Notes: generated from the letters alone by a model not told the origin. Shown: positions 36,845-46,208, numbered from the stretch's first letter. The stretch is 64,000 nucleotides of DNA from Methanocalculus sp. MSAO_Arc2 (GCA_003838065.1 QZAC01000107.1:21113-85112), one strand, 5' to 3'. Translations and numbers: made by a program.

Positions 36845-37081
36845 ATGTCTAATCCAGAAGGTCACATTGTGAAAGCAGGAACAAAAGCACAGCCCGGAAA
36901 GTATGTCTGCATCGACTGTGGTGCAGAGATGACGCTCCCAAAGGTCGAAGAAGACCTGAGAAAATGCCCAACCTGCGAATGTGCAGAGTACCAGTGTTTC
37001 CCGATGACACACATCAGGCCCGACATTAAGACTGCAGAAGATGTAAACAAGCCTCCAAAACGCGGCGAATCAAACATTTGA
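36845..37081 (+). CDS. Small zinc-ribbon protein
   Basis: A 78-residue protein with a single zinc ribbon YVCIDCGAEM...KCPTCECAEY near residues 20-48, preceded by G-T-K-A-Q-P-G-K. The fold resembles rubredoxin-like or DUF1451-type ribbons; function unknown. It precedes the desulforedoxin gene by 64 bases in the stress region, so it may bind iron rather than zinc. Confidence 0.7.
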   Translation: MSNPEGHIVKAGTKAQPGKYVCIDCGAEMTLPKVEEDLRKCPTCECAEYQCFPMTHIRPDIKTAEDVNKPPKRGESNI

Positions 37082-37145
37082 ATCCTGCATAACAATTATA
37101 CAGGAGAGAACCGCTTGAAGAGAAAAAAATAATTTGGTGAACATT

Positions 37146-37271
37146 ATGGTAAATGTAAGCGATGAAGGGCAGGTCTTCATATGCGAGATCTGCGGAAATG
37201 TCGTCGAAGTCAAAGAAGTTGGCGGCGGCGAATTAATCTGTTGCGGCCAGCCCATGGAACTGCAGGAGTGA
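37146..37271 (+). CDS. Desulforedoxin-like 41-residue protein
   Basis: Short gene reading MVNVSDEGQVFICEICGNVV and ending ICCGQPMELQE. It has the desulforedoxin pattern C-x2-C followed about 16 residues later by an adjacent C-C pair, which binds one Fe(Cys)4 centre; the same module forms the N terminus of desulfoferrodoxin (superoxide reductase). Here the catalytic C-terminal domain is absent, so it is a stand-alone electron carrier. GGTGA lies 7 bases before the ATG, and the next gene starts 5 bases after its stop, so it is cotranscribed with the CMD and peroxiredoxin genes. Confidence 0.85.
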   Translation: MVNVSDEGQVFICEICGNVVEVKEVGGGELICCGQPMELQE

Positions 37272-37276
37272 GTGCC

Positions 37277-37630
37277 ATGGGCAAACAGGCAGATGATCTC
37301 AAGTCACTGGAAGAAAAAATCGGGAAAGTTCCGGTCTTCTTTCGTGAATTGATGGAGAAAGAGCCTGAAATGGCAGAAATGGTCCTGAAATTTGACCAGC
37401 ACATCTGGGCAGATGGCGCCCTTGACCGAAAAACCAAGAAGGTGATTGCGATCGCAATTGCAGCTGCTCTCAGGGATGAACATGCGGTTCGCGCCCAGCT
37501 TGCAGGTGCAAAGAACCTCGGGGTTACCAGGGAGCAGATTGAAGAAGGCCTCCGGGTCACCTTCATGCTCTCCGGCATGCCCGCATATGTCCATGGAAAA
37601 GCTGCAATGGAAGAAGTTATGAAAAAGTGA
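37277..37630 (+). CDS. Carboxymuconolactone decarboxylase/AhpD-like protein
   Basis: A 117-residue CMD-family protein, start at the ATG at 37277 (MGKQADDLKSLEEK). It has the helical core with AIAAALRDEHAVRAQLAGAK and GLRVTFMLSG. AhpD peroxidases use a C-x-x-C pair at the position here occupied by 'RDEHAV', so the thiol site is missing and the protein cannot use the AhpD mechanism. It is cotranscribed with desulforedoxin and overlaps the peroxiredoxin start (GTGA), which still implies a role in peroxide defence. Confidence 0.85.
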   Translation: MGKQADDLKSLEEKIGKVPVFFRELMEKEPEMAEMVLKFDQHIWADGALDRKTKKVIAIAIAAALRDEHAVRAQLAGAKNLGVTREQIEEGLRVTFMLSGMPAYVHGKAAMEEVMKK

Positions 37631-38301
37631 TTGTTATGTGTGAAGATATGGGTATCTACTGTGATTGTGCACCTGCCATGCCAAGGATCGGAGAAGTTGC
37701 ACCCGATTTTGAGGCGGTTACAACACAGGGAATGATGAAGCTCTCAGATTACCGGGACAAGAAATGGGTGATTCTCTTTTCACACCCGGCGGACTTCACG
37801 CCGGTCTGCACAACTGAATTCATGGCACTTGCAGAAGCGGACACCGAATTTCAGAAACTCAATGCCCAGCTTGTCGGTCTCTCTATTGACAGCATCCACT
37901 CCCATCTCGCATGGGTAAGGAATATCAAAGAGAAGATGGGAGTAACAATCCCGTTTCCGGTGATCGCTGATCTTGACATGAAAGTTGCATCGCTCTTTGG
38001 TATGGTCCATCCAGACCAGAGCACCACAGCTGCCGTCCGTGCTGTCTTCTATATAGACCCATCGATGGTTATCCGGGGCATCCTGTATTATCCGCTCTCA
38101 AATGGCCGCTATATCCCCGAACTTGTCCGCCTCTTAAAAGCATTCCAGACAAGTGACAGATATAGTGTAGCTACACCCGCCAACTGGCAGCCGGGAGACA
38201 AGGTCGTGGTACCACCGCCAAAGACGGTTGAACAGGCAGAGATCCGTGACAGGGAGGGATACGAGTGCAAAGACTGGTATCTCTGCTTCAAGGAGATCTA
38301 A
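37627..38301 (+). CDS. Archaeal peroxiredoxin (Prx6-like)
   Basis: A 224-residue thiol peroxidase. The peroxidatic Cys61 lies in HPADFTPVCTTEF; two C-terminal cysteines (214 and 220, in YECKDWYLCF) can act in resolution, as in the archaeal ApTPx group. The arm domain PANWQPGDKVVVPPP is typical of Prx6 homologues. GTG start overlapping the CMD stop; the first 18 residues include extra cysteines (MCEDMGIYCDC) unusual for the family, so the true start may be one of the internal ATGs. Confidence 0.94.
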   Translation: MIVMCEDMGIYCDCAPAMPRIGEVAPDFEAVTTQGMMKLSDYRDKKWVILFSHPADFTPVCTTEFMALAEADTEFQKLNAQLVGLSIDSIHSHLAWVRNIKEKMGVTIPFPVIADLDMKVASLFGMVHPDQSTTAAVRAVFYIDPSMVIRGILYYPLSNGRYIPELVRLLKAFQTSDRYSVATPANWQPGDKVVVPPPKTVEQAEIRDREGYECKDWYLCFKEI

Positions 38302-38303
38302 CC

Positions 38304-38311
38304 TTTTTTTT
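38304..38311 (+). terminator. Poly-T terminator after the peroxiredoxin operon
   Basis: Eight T start 3 bases after the stop codon. Confidence 0.6.
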
Positions 38312-38391
38312 CCATTTCATACAAAGAGAGAAATCTCATTCCCTGAATAATACTGGGAGGAAGAATACTATCACAAGGTGTTTCCGGTATT

Positions 38392-38976
38392 ATGTGTTCA
38401 CGCTATACTCTCATAGGAACAAAAATACTCGCTGAGCGGTTTTCTGTGCCTGAGCCTGCTCAACGATTTAATGCCGCACCCGGCCAGCTCCTCCCGATCA
38501 TAACAACCAATCATCAGCTGCACACTGCGGTCTTTGGTGTCCCGCGGCATGACGGATCACGGCAGATTAATACACGATTGGAAAGTCTGGAAGGTACAAA
38601 ATATCTCAGAGGAGAGCGCTGCGCAATCCCTGCAACCGGATTTTATGAATGGAAACAGGAAGGAGTAAGAAAACAGCCCTATTATTTTTTCTTTCCTGGT
38701 TCTGTGATTGTATCATTTGCAGGCATGTATTTCAACGATACGAATGCATTCAGTATCATCACGACTGATGCAGCCGATCCGGTTCGCCAGATCCATTCCA
38801 GAATGCCATACATCCTTTCCCCATCCGGTGAAGTAGCATGGATATACGGTATGAATCCGGTACCGATTGTGGAAAAGATGGAGATGGTGGCAGTATCGCG
38901 GCGCGTTAACGATCCGGCTGCACCAGATGAGCCTTCCCTCATCGAGCCGGCAGAACAGGCTCATTCCTGGTGGTAG
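38392..38976 (+). CDS. SRAP/HMCES (YedK) abasic-site shielding protein
   Basis: Binds abasic sites in single-stranded DNA through a covalent bond to Cys2 and protects them. The 194-residue protein begins MCSRYTL (Cys2 exposed after Met removal), has FNAAPGQLLPII, then RCAIPATGFYEWK with the conserved Glu, and the active-site His in QIHSRMPYIL. Slightly short for the family (about 210-230) but all key residues are present. Just upstream of a gene for ADP-ribosylglycohydrolase. Confidence 0.95.
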   Translation: MCSRYTLIGTKILAERFSVPEPAQRFNAAPGQLLPIITTNHQLHTAVFGVPRHDGSRQINTRLESLEGTKYLRGERCAIPATGFYEWKQEGVRKQPYYFFFPGSVIVSFAGMYFNDTNAFSIITTDAADPVRQIHSRMPYILSPSGEVAWIYGMNPVPIVEKMEMVAVSRRVNDPAAPDEPSLIEPAEQAHSWW

Positions 38977-39032
38977 CCCTTCCACCGAAGCGGCCAGCAA
39001 GGGTTATCATCTTGAAGAGCAACTCTCATCAG

Positions 39033-39947
39033 ATGCTTGAACAATATAAAGGATGTCTCCTTGGGGCAGCTCTCGGGGATGCACTCGGCATGCCGAATGA
39101 AACAGCACCCCCCCGCCTTCATGCACCTCTCCGTGGGTTCCGGAAGGCATATAAAGGTCATCCAAATGATTCACTTGCGCCGGGCCAGTATACTGACGAT
39201 ACCCAGATAATGATGATTGCCGGTACACTTATTGCGGGTTCTGGGTTTTCACAAGATGCATATGCAACCGCTTTGAAGGACCTCTCAGATTCCGGCAGGT
39301 TCCGGTTCCCTGATTCCGCAATTCATGCCTTCTGCGAGCGTCTCAAAAGCCGGCCCTGGAAAGAAGCGGCAGTTCATTCTGCAACCGCTGGGTGTATTCC
39401 GCTTGCTGTGCCATTTGCGCTCGCATATACCGATCCAATCGAATGCACTGAACGGCTCATCGTCGCATGCAGCGTTACCCATAATCATCCGGGCGCCCTC
39501 GCCGGCGCGGTAACCGTTGCCACTCTGATCCGATCGACTTTGGCCGGCGAGTCATCACCGCTTCTTCATGCGGCAGAAACCGCTTTGCGTGAGGATGAAC
39601 TCCTGGGAGTTCGGGTTAGAGAAGCTCTCCGTCTGGCAAATGAAGAAGGAATAAGTATCCAGGGGGCGTATGAGCGTCTCGGAAGCGATATTTCAGTCTA
39701 TCAGACAATCCCCCTCGCTTTCTTCCTCTCTGCACGGATCCAGGACCCTGACAAGCTCCTTTCAATAGCATCCCATACAGGAGGAAACGCAGATACCATG
39801 GGATTCATCTGTGGTGCCTATATCGGTGCGAAACTCGGTAAGTCCGGGCTCCCGGCAGACCTTCTGGAGAAGCTGGAATCGCGCGATGAGATCGAAAGGC
39901 TGGGAATTGACCTCCTCGGGCGCACTGAAGACGACAGTACCGGCTGA
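39033..39947 (+). CDS. ADP-ribosylglycohydrolase (DraG/ARH-like)
   Basis: Removes ADP-ribose from proteins or nucleic acids. The protein (304 residues from the ATG at 39033, MLEQYKGCLLGAALGDALG) has the two metal-binding motifs of the family: GQYTDDTQ near residues 50-57 and SHTGGNADTMGFI near the C terminus (about 246-258), with a further HNHPGALAG segment. A GTG at 38970 would overlap the SRAP gene but adds unconserved residues. Proximity to a DNA-damage protein suggests a role in DNA or protein de-ADP-ribosylation. Confidence 0.92.
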   Translation: MLEQYKGCLLGAALGDALGMPNETAPPRLHAPLRGFRKAYKGHPNDSLAPGQYTDDTQIMMIAGTLIAGSGFSQDAYATALKDLSDSGRFRFPDSAIHAFCERLKSRPWKEAAVHSATAGCIPLAVPFALAYTDPIECTERLIVACSVTHNHPGALAGAVTVATLIRSTLAGESSPLLHAAETALREDELLGVRVREALRLANEEGISIQGAYERLGSDISVYQTIPLAFFLSARIQDPDKLLSIASHTGGNADTMGFICGAYIGAKLGKSGLPADLLEKLESRDEIERLGIDLLGRTEDDSTG

Positions 39948-40009
39948 ATATGGTTGTTCAGCACCCGCCACCATAAAACCCTTTATCCTGTGTCTGCAAG
40001 ATAGCATGT

Positions 40010-41002
40010 ATGGATATTGCGATCATCGGTGCGTCCGGATACGCGGGCGGCGATCTGATGCGGTTGATTGCCCTGCACCCTCATGCAGAGCTTGTCTGTG
40101 CCACATCCCGAAAGCTGGAAGGAACAGCTGTCTCTCTTGATCAGCCACACCTGAAGGGTTTTGTTGATCTCAACTACACAAACCCGGGTGCAGATGACAT
40201 CGATGCGGATGTTGTCTTTCTTGCAGTCCCCCATACTGTTGCTATGGGCTATGCAGGGTCACTTCACACTCGTGGGATCAAAACAATTGATCTCTCTGCA
40301 GATTATCGGCTTCCACAGGAGATATATGAAAAAATATACGGAGTCTCCCACACAGCATATTTCGAAGCACCGTACGGCATCCCTGAGCTCCACCGTGATG
40401 AAATCCGTGGGGCATCCTTTATCGCAAACCCCGGTTGTTTTCCAACAGGTGCGATACTTGCGGCAGCTCCCGTTGCAGATCTTGCACGCAGCATCATCTT
40501 TGATTCAAAAACCGGTGTTTCGGGAGCCGGAGACACCGTATCTGAAACAACCCATTATCCAAATGTAGCAGATAACATCGGCCCGTATAAATGGACAGCC
40601 CACCGTCACCTCTCTGAGATGGAACTTGAGATTGCCAGACTTGGATCAAGAGCGAGCGTCCATTTCACCCCACACCTTGTCCCGGTGACACGAGGTATCC
40701 TGACAACGGCTCATATCATCACTGAGCGGCCGGTGACACCAGATGAAATCAGGAGACTCTATCGGTATATGTATCAGCATGAACCCTTCATCCGACTCCA
40801 GGCACCGGGACTGGCGAACGTCCGTGGGACAAACTTCTGTGACATCGCATTCGAGGTCGAAGAGGGGGGGCGGAGAATCGTTGCTATCTCTGCAATCGAT
40901 AACCTGATGAAAGGAGCAAGCGGCCAGGCAGTACAGAATATGAACATCATCTGTGGGTTTGATGAAACTGCCGGTCTCCTCTTCCCTGCAGCTGCACCAT
41001 GA
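40010..41002 (+). CDS. argC: N-acetyl-gamma-glutamyl-phosphate reductase
   Basis: NADPH-dependent third step of arginine synthesis. The 330-residue protein has the Rossmann start [19 protein letters not shown], the catalytic cysteine in [14 protein letters not shown] and the [11 protein letters not shown] segment. A/T-rich TAAAACCCTTTAT upstream and little leader suggest a nearly leaderless mRNA. First gene of argC-CBS-argJ-argB. Confidence 0.97.
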   Translation: MDIAIIGASGYAGGDLMRLIALHPHAELVCATSRKLEGTAVSLDQPHLKGFVDLNYTNPGADDIDADVVFLAVPHTVAMGYAGSLHTRGIKTIDLSADYRLPQEIYEKIYGVSHTAYFEAPYGIPELHRDEIRGASFIANPGCFPTGAILAAAPVADLARSIIFDSKTGVSGAGDTVSETTHYPNVADNIGPYKWTAHRHLSEMELEIARLGSRASVHFTPHLVPVTRGILTTAHIITERPVTPDEIRRLYRYMYQHEPFIRLQAPGLANVRGTNFCDIAFEVEEGGRRIVAISAIDNLMKGASGQAVQNMNIICGFDETAGLLFPAAAP

Positions 41003-41011
41003 GGTATACAT

Positions 41012-41500
41012 ATGAAGGTAGAAGACGTCATGACACAAAACCCGGTGACCATCCAGGCAAAAGATACAATCCGGACTGCATCAAGTATCATTCGCGAAAA
41101 TAAAATCGGTGGGCTCCCGGTAATGGATGGAGAGAACCTGATCGGGATGATCACAGAATCAGATATTCTGGCACTGCTTGAGACGAAGGAACCTAGCGAA
41201 GACCTCTGGCTCCCCTCACCCCTTGAAGTAATTGAAATCCCGATCCGTGAATTCTTCAACTGGGAAAGGACAAAGGAAGCCCTGTCCCATATCGGTTCCC
41301 GATCGGTCAGTTCGCAGATGAGCTACCCGATTATTACAGTGGATGCTGACGATTCTATCGAAGAGGCGGCACGAATCATGCTCCGAGAGGGCATCGCCCG
41401 CCTTCCAGTACTGAGAGATGGAAAACTGGTCGGTATCGTTACCCGGGCTGACATTATCGAGGGCATCGGGCGGAAAAAAGAGGAGGCGGATGCCGATTGA
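41012..41500 (+). CDS. Two-CBS-domain protein in the arginine operon
   Basis: A 162-residue protein made of two CBS domains (about 1-60, MKVEDVMTQNPVTI and GLPVMDGENLIGMITESDIL; and about 90-155, IARLPVLRDGKLVGIVTRADI). CBS pairs bind adenine nucleotides and control partner enzymes. It lies 9 bases after argC, and its stop overlaps the argJ TTG start, so it may tune arginine synthesis by energy state. Confidence 0.92.
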   Translation: MKVEDVMTQNPVTIQAKDTIRTASSIIRENKIGGLPVMDGENLIGMITESDILALLETKEPSEDLWLPSPLEVIEIPIREFFNWERTKEALSHIGSRSVSSQMSYPIITVDADDSIEEAARIMLREGIARLPVLRDGKLVGIVTRADIIEGIGRKKEEADAD

Positions 41501-42642
41501 AGAGCATCTGTGGCGTGGCAGGAGTTGAGGCAGCCGGGATCAAAGAAGGAAAATACGGGCTTGCGGTGATCCGGGCATCCGGTTCACTCGCATCAGTCTT
41601 CACACAGAACCGTGTCCGCGCACCTGTCATTGATCTGATGGCAGAGAGGATGAAACAAGGACATATCGAGGGTATCATCGCAAATTCGGGGTGTGCAAAT
41701 GCATTTACCGGTGTGCGCGGCCGAGCTGATGCAGAGGAGATGGCAGAGATCGGCGCTCTTGCACTTGGAGTCGATCCCCTGCAGATCGGAGTGGCCAGCA
41801 CCGGTGTTATCGGGAGGTACCTCGACCTTGGCATTATCCGCCGGCAAGCGGGATCGCTGCAGCTGTCATCATCGGCAGCTGCTGAAATGCAGGCTGCACA
41901 GGCTATTATGACAACTGATCTTGTGGAGAAGCATGTCCTTATCCACGGTGACGGGTGCTCAATCGGGGGGATTGCAAAAGGAAGCGGGATGATCGCACCA
42001 AACATGGCAACAATGCTAGCGTTCATCTATACTGATGCAGAGATCGCCCACCCGGAGCTGCAGGATGCCCTGAAGACCGCGGTCAGGCAGAGCTTCAACA
42101 GGATCGTAGTCGATGGCGATGTCTCGACAAATGACTGTGTCTTCCTGACAGCGACTGGCGAAGCAGGGATGGTCGATCCAGGAGAATTTCAGGAGATCCT
42201 TAACGCGGCTTGTATTCAGCTTGCACAGGCAATCGCACGGGATGGAGAAGGTGCAACAAAGCTCATCGAAGTTATTGTCTCCGGTGCACGAAATGAAGAT
42301 GATGCTGAACGGATTGCAAAAACCATCGTAACCAGCCCGCTTGTGAAGACGGCAGTCTATGGGCAGGACCCTAACTGGGGTCGCGTCGTTGCAGCGGCAG
42401 GATATGCGGGAGTTGATTTCGAGATACCTGATCTCTCCCTCTGGATTGGAACCGGTGAAGAGCAGGCCCCTCTGTTACAGAAAGGGGAGATCACTGCAGA
42501 TCTTGCCAGAGCAAAAGCTGCGATGAAAGGCGATAAAGTCGTATTCTTACTTGATCTGGACTCCGGTTCAGCCAGTGCAACCACCTGGGGATGCGACCTG
42601 ACAGAGAAATATATTGAGATTAACGGGAAGTACACGACATGA
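41497..42642 (+). CDS. argJ: Glutamate N-acetyltransferase/amino-acid acetyltransferase
   Basis: Transfers the acetyl group from N-acetylornithine to glutamate (cyclic pathway). The 381-residue precursor cleaves itself before the catalytic Thr in [12 protein letters not shown] near residue 172. It contains [10 protein letters not shown] and ends [20 protein letters not shown] start embedded in the CBS stop (TTGA); homologues begin near this residue, supporting the choice. Four-base overlap with argB. Confidence 0.95.
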   Translation: MKSICGVAGVEAAGIKEGKYGLAVIRASGSLASVFTQNRVRAPVIDLMAERMKQGHIEGIIANSGCANAFTGVRGRADAEEMAEIGALALGVDPLQIGVASTGVIGRYLDLGIIRRQAGSLQLSSSAAAEMQAAQAIMTTDLVEKHVLIHGDGCSIGGIAKGSGMIAPNMATMLAFIYTDAEIAHPELQDALKTAVRQSFNRIVVDGDVSTNDCVFLTATGEAGMVDPGEFQEILNAACIQLAQAIARDGEGATKLIEVIVSGARNEDDAERIAKTIVTSPLVKTAVYGQDPNWGRVVAAAGYAGVDFEIPDLSLWIGTGEEQAPLLQKGEITADLARAKAAMKGDKVVFLLDLDSGSASATTWGCDLTEKYIEINGKYTT

Positions 42643-43508
42643 AACGCGAAAATGTCCTGATGGAGGCCCTCCCCTATATCAGGCAGTTCCATGGAAAGAC
42701 GATCGTGATTAAACTCGGAGGCCATGCGATGGTCGACCCGACAATCATGAATACCGTCATTGAAGACGCTGTCCTCCTGCACTATATCGGGATGCGTGTC
42801 GTTTTAGTTCATGGTGGAGGGCCTGAGATCACTGAGAAGATGAAGGCGATGGGGAAGGAACCCAAGTTTGTCGCCGGACTTCGGGTAACTGATAAGGACA
42901 CTCTTGAGATCGCGATGATGGTACTGGCCGGAAAGATCAGCAACACCATCGTCTCCCTGATTGCACAGAATGGAGCACGCGGCGTTGGGATATCAGGAAA
43001 TGACGGGAATCTCGTAATTGCCCGGAAGATGGATGCGCAGAAGGTGATGATTGAAGATCGCGAAGAAGTAGTCGATCTCGGGTTTGTCGGCGAGATCCGG
43101 AGGGTGAACCCGGGCCTTCTCCGGACACTCCTTGATTCAGGATATATCCCGGTTGTCTCACCGCTTGCAATCGATGAACAGGGAAGAAACCTCAATATCA
43201 ATGCAGATACGATGGCAGGTGAACTGGCAGTCGCCCTTGATGCAGGAAAACTTGTTTCACTCACCGATGTTGACGGTGTCATGGATGCTGCAAGGACGCA
43301 TATATACCACCGGCTTACCCTTGAAGAGGTGGAATCGATGATAGCGGATGGAACCATCCAGGGCGGCATGATCCCAAAACTGGCAGCATGTATCTATGCA
43401 TCCAGAAACGGAGTTGAGCGTTGCCATATTATCAATGGGAACGCCCCTCATAACCTTATACTTGAACTTTTCACTGACGAGGGCGTCGGAACGATGATCC
43501 GAAGATAG
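42639..43508 (+). CDS. argB: Acetylglutamate kinase
   Basis: Phosphorylates N-acetylglutamate. The 289-residue protein has KLGGHAMVD and [13 protein letters not shown] (glycine-rich nucleotide and substrate loops), [13 protein letters not shown] and [10 protein letters not shown]. Normal length for the family; lacks the long N-terminal helix typical of arginine-inhibited enzymes in part, so inhibition is uncertain. Last gene of the operon, followed by seven T. Confidence 0.97.
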   Translation: MKRENVLMEALPYIRQFHGKTIVIKLGGHAMVDPTIMNTVIEDAVLLHYIGMRVVLVHGGGPEITEKMKAMGKEPKFVAGLRVTDKDTLEIAMMVLAGKISNTIVSLIAQNGARGVGISGNDGNLVIARKMDAQKVMIEDREEVVDLGFVGEIRRVNPGLLRTLLDSGYIPVVSPLAIDEQGRNLNINADTMAGELAVALDAGKLVSLTDVDGVMDAARTHIYHRLTLEEVESMIADGTIQGGMIPKLAACIYASRNGVERCHIINGNAPHNLILELFTDEGVGTMIRR

Positions 43509-43514
43509 AATATC

Positions 43515-43521
43515 TTTTTTT
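43515..43521 (+). terminator. Poly-T terminator of the arginine operon
   Basis: Seven T begin 6 bases after the argB stop, before the separate phosphate transporter gene. Confidence 0.55.
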
Positions 43522-43548
43522 ATCACGAAAACAATTGTTACCCTGACC

Positions 43549-45168
43549 ATGATTACTGACTGGGAGCTTGCCTTCACCGTTGTTCCCGGAGTTATTCTCT
43601 TCCTCTTTGGTATTGAGAATTTCAGCAAAGAGATCATGGCAGTTGCCCGCAAGCGTTTTGCGGCTGTACTTGGTAAACTCACAACAAACCGGTACAACGG
43701 CCTTCTTCTCGGCGCCGGGATTACCGCACTCATGCAATCGAGTGCGGCAACGACGGTGATCTCGATAAACCTGGTTAACAGCGGGACGATCTCGTTTCTC
43801 CAGAGCCTCGGGATCATCATCGGATCAAACATAGGAACCACCATTACCTCCCAGCTTGTTGCATTCCAGCTCTATACACTCGGACCTTTCTTCATCCTTG
43901 CAGGATTTCTGATCGGAATTTTTGGCGGAAGATTCAAATTTCTCGGAAAACCAGTATTTTATTTCGGGCTTGTCTTTTTTGGGTTCTGGCTCGTATCATT
44001 TGGCATTGAGCCCTATAAGGACGACCCCGTCCTCCTTGAGGTCCTCTCAAGCATCGCTTTTCTCCCGCTTGCGATCGTTGTTGGCTTTCTGGTCACCACT
44101 GCAGTCCAGTCAAGTGCGGTAACAACCGGGCTTGTTGTCATCCTGGCACAGGAAGGGATGATCTCAATGCCCGAAGCAGTCCCGTTCCTTCTTGGAGCCA
44201 ACATCGGATCCACAACGACAGCACTTTTTGTTTCACGCGGTCTCGACCTGTTTGCACGGCGGGCGGCAGCGGCACATACCCTCTTTAATATTGGCGGGGT
44301 ATTGCTCATCCTGCCATTCCTTGCCCCGTTTATCTCCACTATCGCCTGGATCGGTGGAGATGAAGCGCGACAGGTGGCAAATGCACACCTTATATTCAAT
44401 GTTGTTACCTCAGCGATCTTCATCCTTGCAATCCACCCGTTCTCACGCCTGGTCACACGGATTATACCGGGTGAAGAGGAGGAGATCCTCTTCCGGACGG
44501 TGGCTATCCCTGAGCAGTTGCCTGAAAAGGTATACGATGTGCTCCCACTCATCGAGGAGGAGGTCAAGTATCTTTATATGATAACCGAACATGCCTTTGA
44601 TGCCGCGATAGTGGTCTTCACGGCAGATAATATCGAACGGGCATATCAAAGAGCGGGAAAACTCGAACTCGTCAATGATTTCCTTGATGAAGAGATTGAA
44701 AAGGCAACATTCAAAATATCAAAGCTAGCTCTGAATGAAATACAGGCAAAACAGACAGTCCTTCTTGTCCGGATATCTAATGAACTCGAACGCCTGGGCG
44801 ATCTCTCACGAGACCTTGCAAAAGTCGGGCGAAACGTTCATCGAAAAGGAAACCCCCTCCCAAAAGATCAGGTAGAGTCTATTCGTGGTATATACCGGAT
44901 CTTCCACGGGAATATGCAGGAGCTTGCAAAGAACTTCCCCCATTCAACCAGGGATACAATTCATTCCCTGCGTGCACGTGACAATGAACTGCGGAGAGCA
45001 CTGAATCTGGAATACACCCTCTACCTGGAACGGATTGCAGAGATTGGTGAGAGTGGCGATTCACGATACCTCGAAGTGCTCTCTATTCTTGAAGCCGCAA
45101 ACGGAAAGATCCGGGATATCAGAAAATTGACAGAAGATTATTCTGCTCTTATCGAACCGAAGTTATAA
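43549..45168 (+). CDS. Na+/phosphate cotransporter family protein with PhoU-like tail
   Basis: A 539-residue membrane protein of the NptA/SLC34-related family. The two inverted repeats each contain the QSSA signature (LMQSSAATTVISINLVNSG and VQSSAVTTGLVVILA) followed by GxNIGTT/GANIGST motifs. About 8-9 helices occupy residues 5-315. The C-terminal part (about 330-539) is helical and PhoU-like (LVRISNELERLGDLSRDLAK). It probably moves phosphate with sodium, its tail giving regulation. Confidence 0.92.
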   Translation: MITDWELAFTVVPGVILFLFGIENFSKEIMAVARKRFAAVLGKLTTNRYNGLLLGAGITALMQSSAATTVISINLVNSGTISFLQSLGIIIGSNIGTTITSQLVAFQLYTLGPFFILAGFLIGIFGGRFKFLGKPVFYFGLVFFGFWLVSFGIEPYKDDPVLLEVLSSIAFLPLAIVVGFLVTTAVQSSAVTTGLVVILAQEGMISMPEAVPFLLGANIGSTTTALFVSRGLDLFARRAAAAHTLFNIGGVLLILPFLAPFISTIAWIGGDEARQVANAHLIFNVVTSAIFILAIHPFSRLVTRIIPGEEEEILFRTVAIPEQLPEKVYDVLPLIEEEVKYLYMITEHAFDAAIVVFTADNIERAYQRAGKLELVNDFLDEEIEKATFKISKLALNEIQAKQTVLLVRISNELERLGDLSRDLAKVGRNVHRKGNPLPKDQVESIRGIYRIFHGNMQELAKNFPHSTRDTIHSLRARDNELRRALNLEYTLYLERIAEIGESGDSRYLEVLSILEAANGKIRDIRKLTEDYSALIEPKL

Positions 45169-45338
45169 TCATCCTGATCTGATGAAGCCAGTCCAACCTG
45201 TCATGGCAGACGTTTGGGAGAGAAAGCATCCGGAACTATCCCGGGAGCAATACCTGTATCAACGACCACAACGTATCTCACAGACATCCTGCCTGAATAA
45301 AGTCTGGAAAAGACACGCCCTCAAGAAAAGAGAAAGAT

Positions 45339-46046
45339 TCAAAGATCTTTCAGCGAGCAGGCCAGACGAAGCGAGCTATTGACCATATTCACAAGATCCT
45401 CCTGGGTATAGGGATTTGCCTCGATCTTCTCCCAGTCATGGGTTGTATCCTCATCATTCTCCCCCACCCATGAAGTAATCGCCACATCAGGTATAGAAAA
45501 TCCAAGCCATGAGAAGAAGTTCAGCAGGTTACCTGCCACATGCTGGATCCCGTCAACATGCCCGATGATGATCAGCCCCGCAACCTTGTTCTGGATCATC
45601 CGGTTGCCATACCATGAATACTGGTTCTCAACAGCGTTCATCCGTTCAACAAATTTCTGAACAAGGGCAGAATGGTTGTTCCACCTGATGGGTGAAGCCA
45701 GGACAAGGATGTCACAAGCAAGCACAGCATCGTAGACCGTCTGCATCTGGTCATCCAGATATTTCAGGGATGTCATGCAGGGATAGATGCAATATGAGGG
45801 GTCTTCAGAATAATTTCCTTCACAATGATAAATCTTCAAATCCTTCAACCTGATGATTTCGGTTGTGCATCCATAAAACTCGTACTTCTGGAGAGCCCGT
45901 TTCAGCATACGTTCCGATTTGCTCAGTCCGCCATCCTGGCGGCTTGAACCGGATATTCCAAGGACCCTGATTCCCTGACACCGAACCAGATCAGGTGGTT
46001 CGATGATGTTCACTCCAAATTTCCGTCCAACAAGGGGTGCCGGCAT
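45339..46046 (-). CDS. NADPH-dependent FMN reductase/iron-sulfur flavoprotein-like
   Basis: A 235-residue flavodoxin-fold protein: RVLGISGSSRQDGGLSKSE binds FMN phosphate (about 27-45), LVLASPIRWNNHSALVQKFVERM flanks the flavin, and cysteines in IYHCEGNYSEDPSYCIYPC take the place of the Isf cluster with different spacing. Substrate unknown. The first 25 residues are not conserved in the motif region, so an internal start is possible. The 170 bases between it and the transporter gene hold nothing I recognise. Confidence 0.8.
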   Translation of the reverse strand: MPAPLVGRKFGVNIIEPPDLVRCQGIRVLGISGSSRQDGGLSKSERMLKRALQKYEFYGCTTEIIRLKDLKIYHCEGNYSEDPSYCIYPCMTSLKYLDDQMQTVYDAVLACDILVLASPIRWNNHSALVQKFVERMNAVENQYSWYGNRMIQNKVAGLIIIGHVDGIQHVAGNLLNFFSWLGFSIPDVAITSWVGENDEDTTHDWEKIEANPYTQEDLVNMVNSSLRLACSLKDL

Positions 46047-46171
46047 AGAAAACTCTTCTCTGTTGTAATATTTCTACCTGACGCTCCCTACATCAGTTTT
46101 AGAAAGGTAATGGAGAATCTCCCGTTTTTGAAGAGGAGAAGATTTGGTCATTGTCTCTATCCGGCAGCACA

Positions 46172-46182
46172 CAAGCATATTT
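46172..46182 (+). promoter_or_regulatory. TATA box of the DUF1894 gene
   Basis: GCATATTTATT lies 27-37 bases before the ATG at 46209, the spacing of a leaderless or short-leader archaeal transcript. Confidence 0.5.
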
Positions 46183-46208
46183 ATTCATGAAATGACGAAC
46201 AGATCTAT

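Noticed and set aside
42809..43369. 186-codon open frame opposite argB
   Set aside because: Shadow frame of argB, which has all kinase motifs; the composition is Ser/Pro/Arg skewed.
44013..44567. 184-codon open frame opposite the phosphate transporter
   Set aside because: Shadow frame; no signal, no ribosome site, and the plus-strand transporter motifs (QSSA repeats) occupy the same region.
45182..45382. 66-codon frame after the phosphate transporter
   Set aside because: Basic, motif-free, without a ribosome site, and overlaps the end of the leftward flavoprotein gene.
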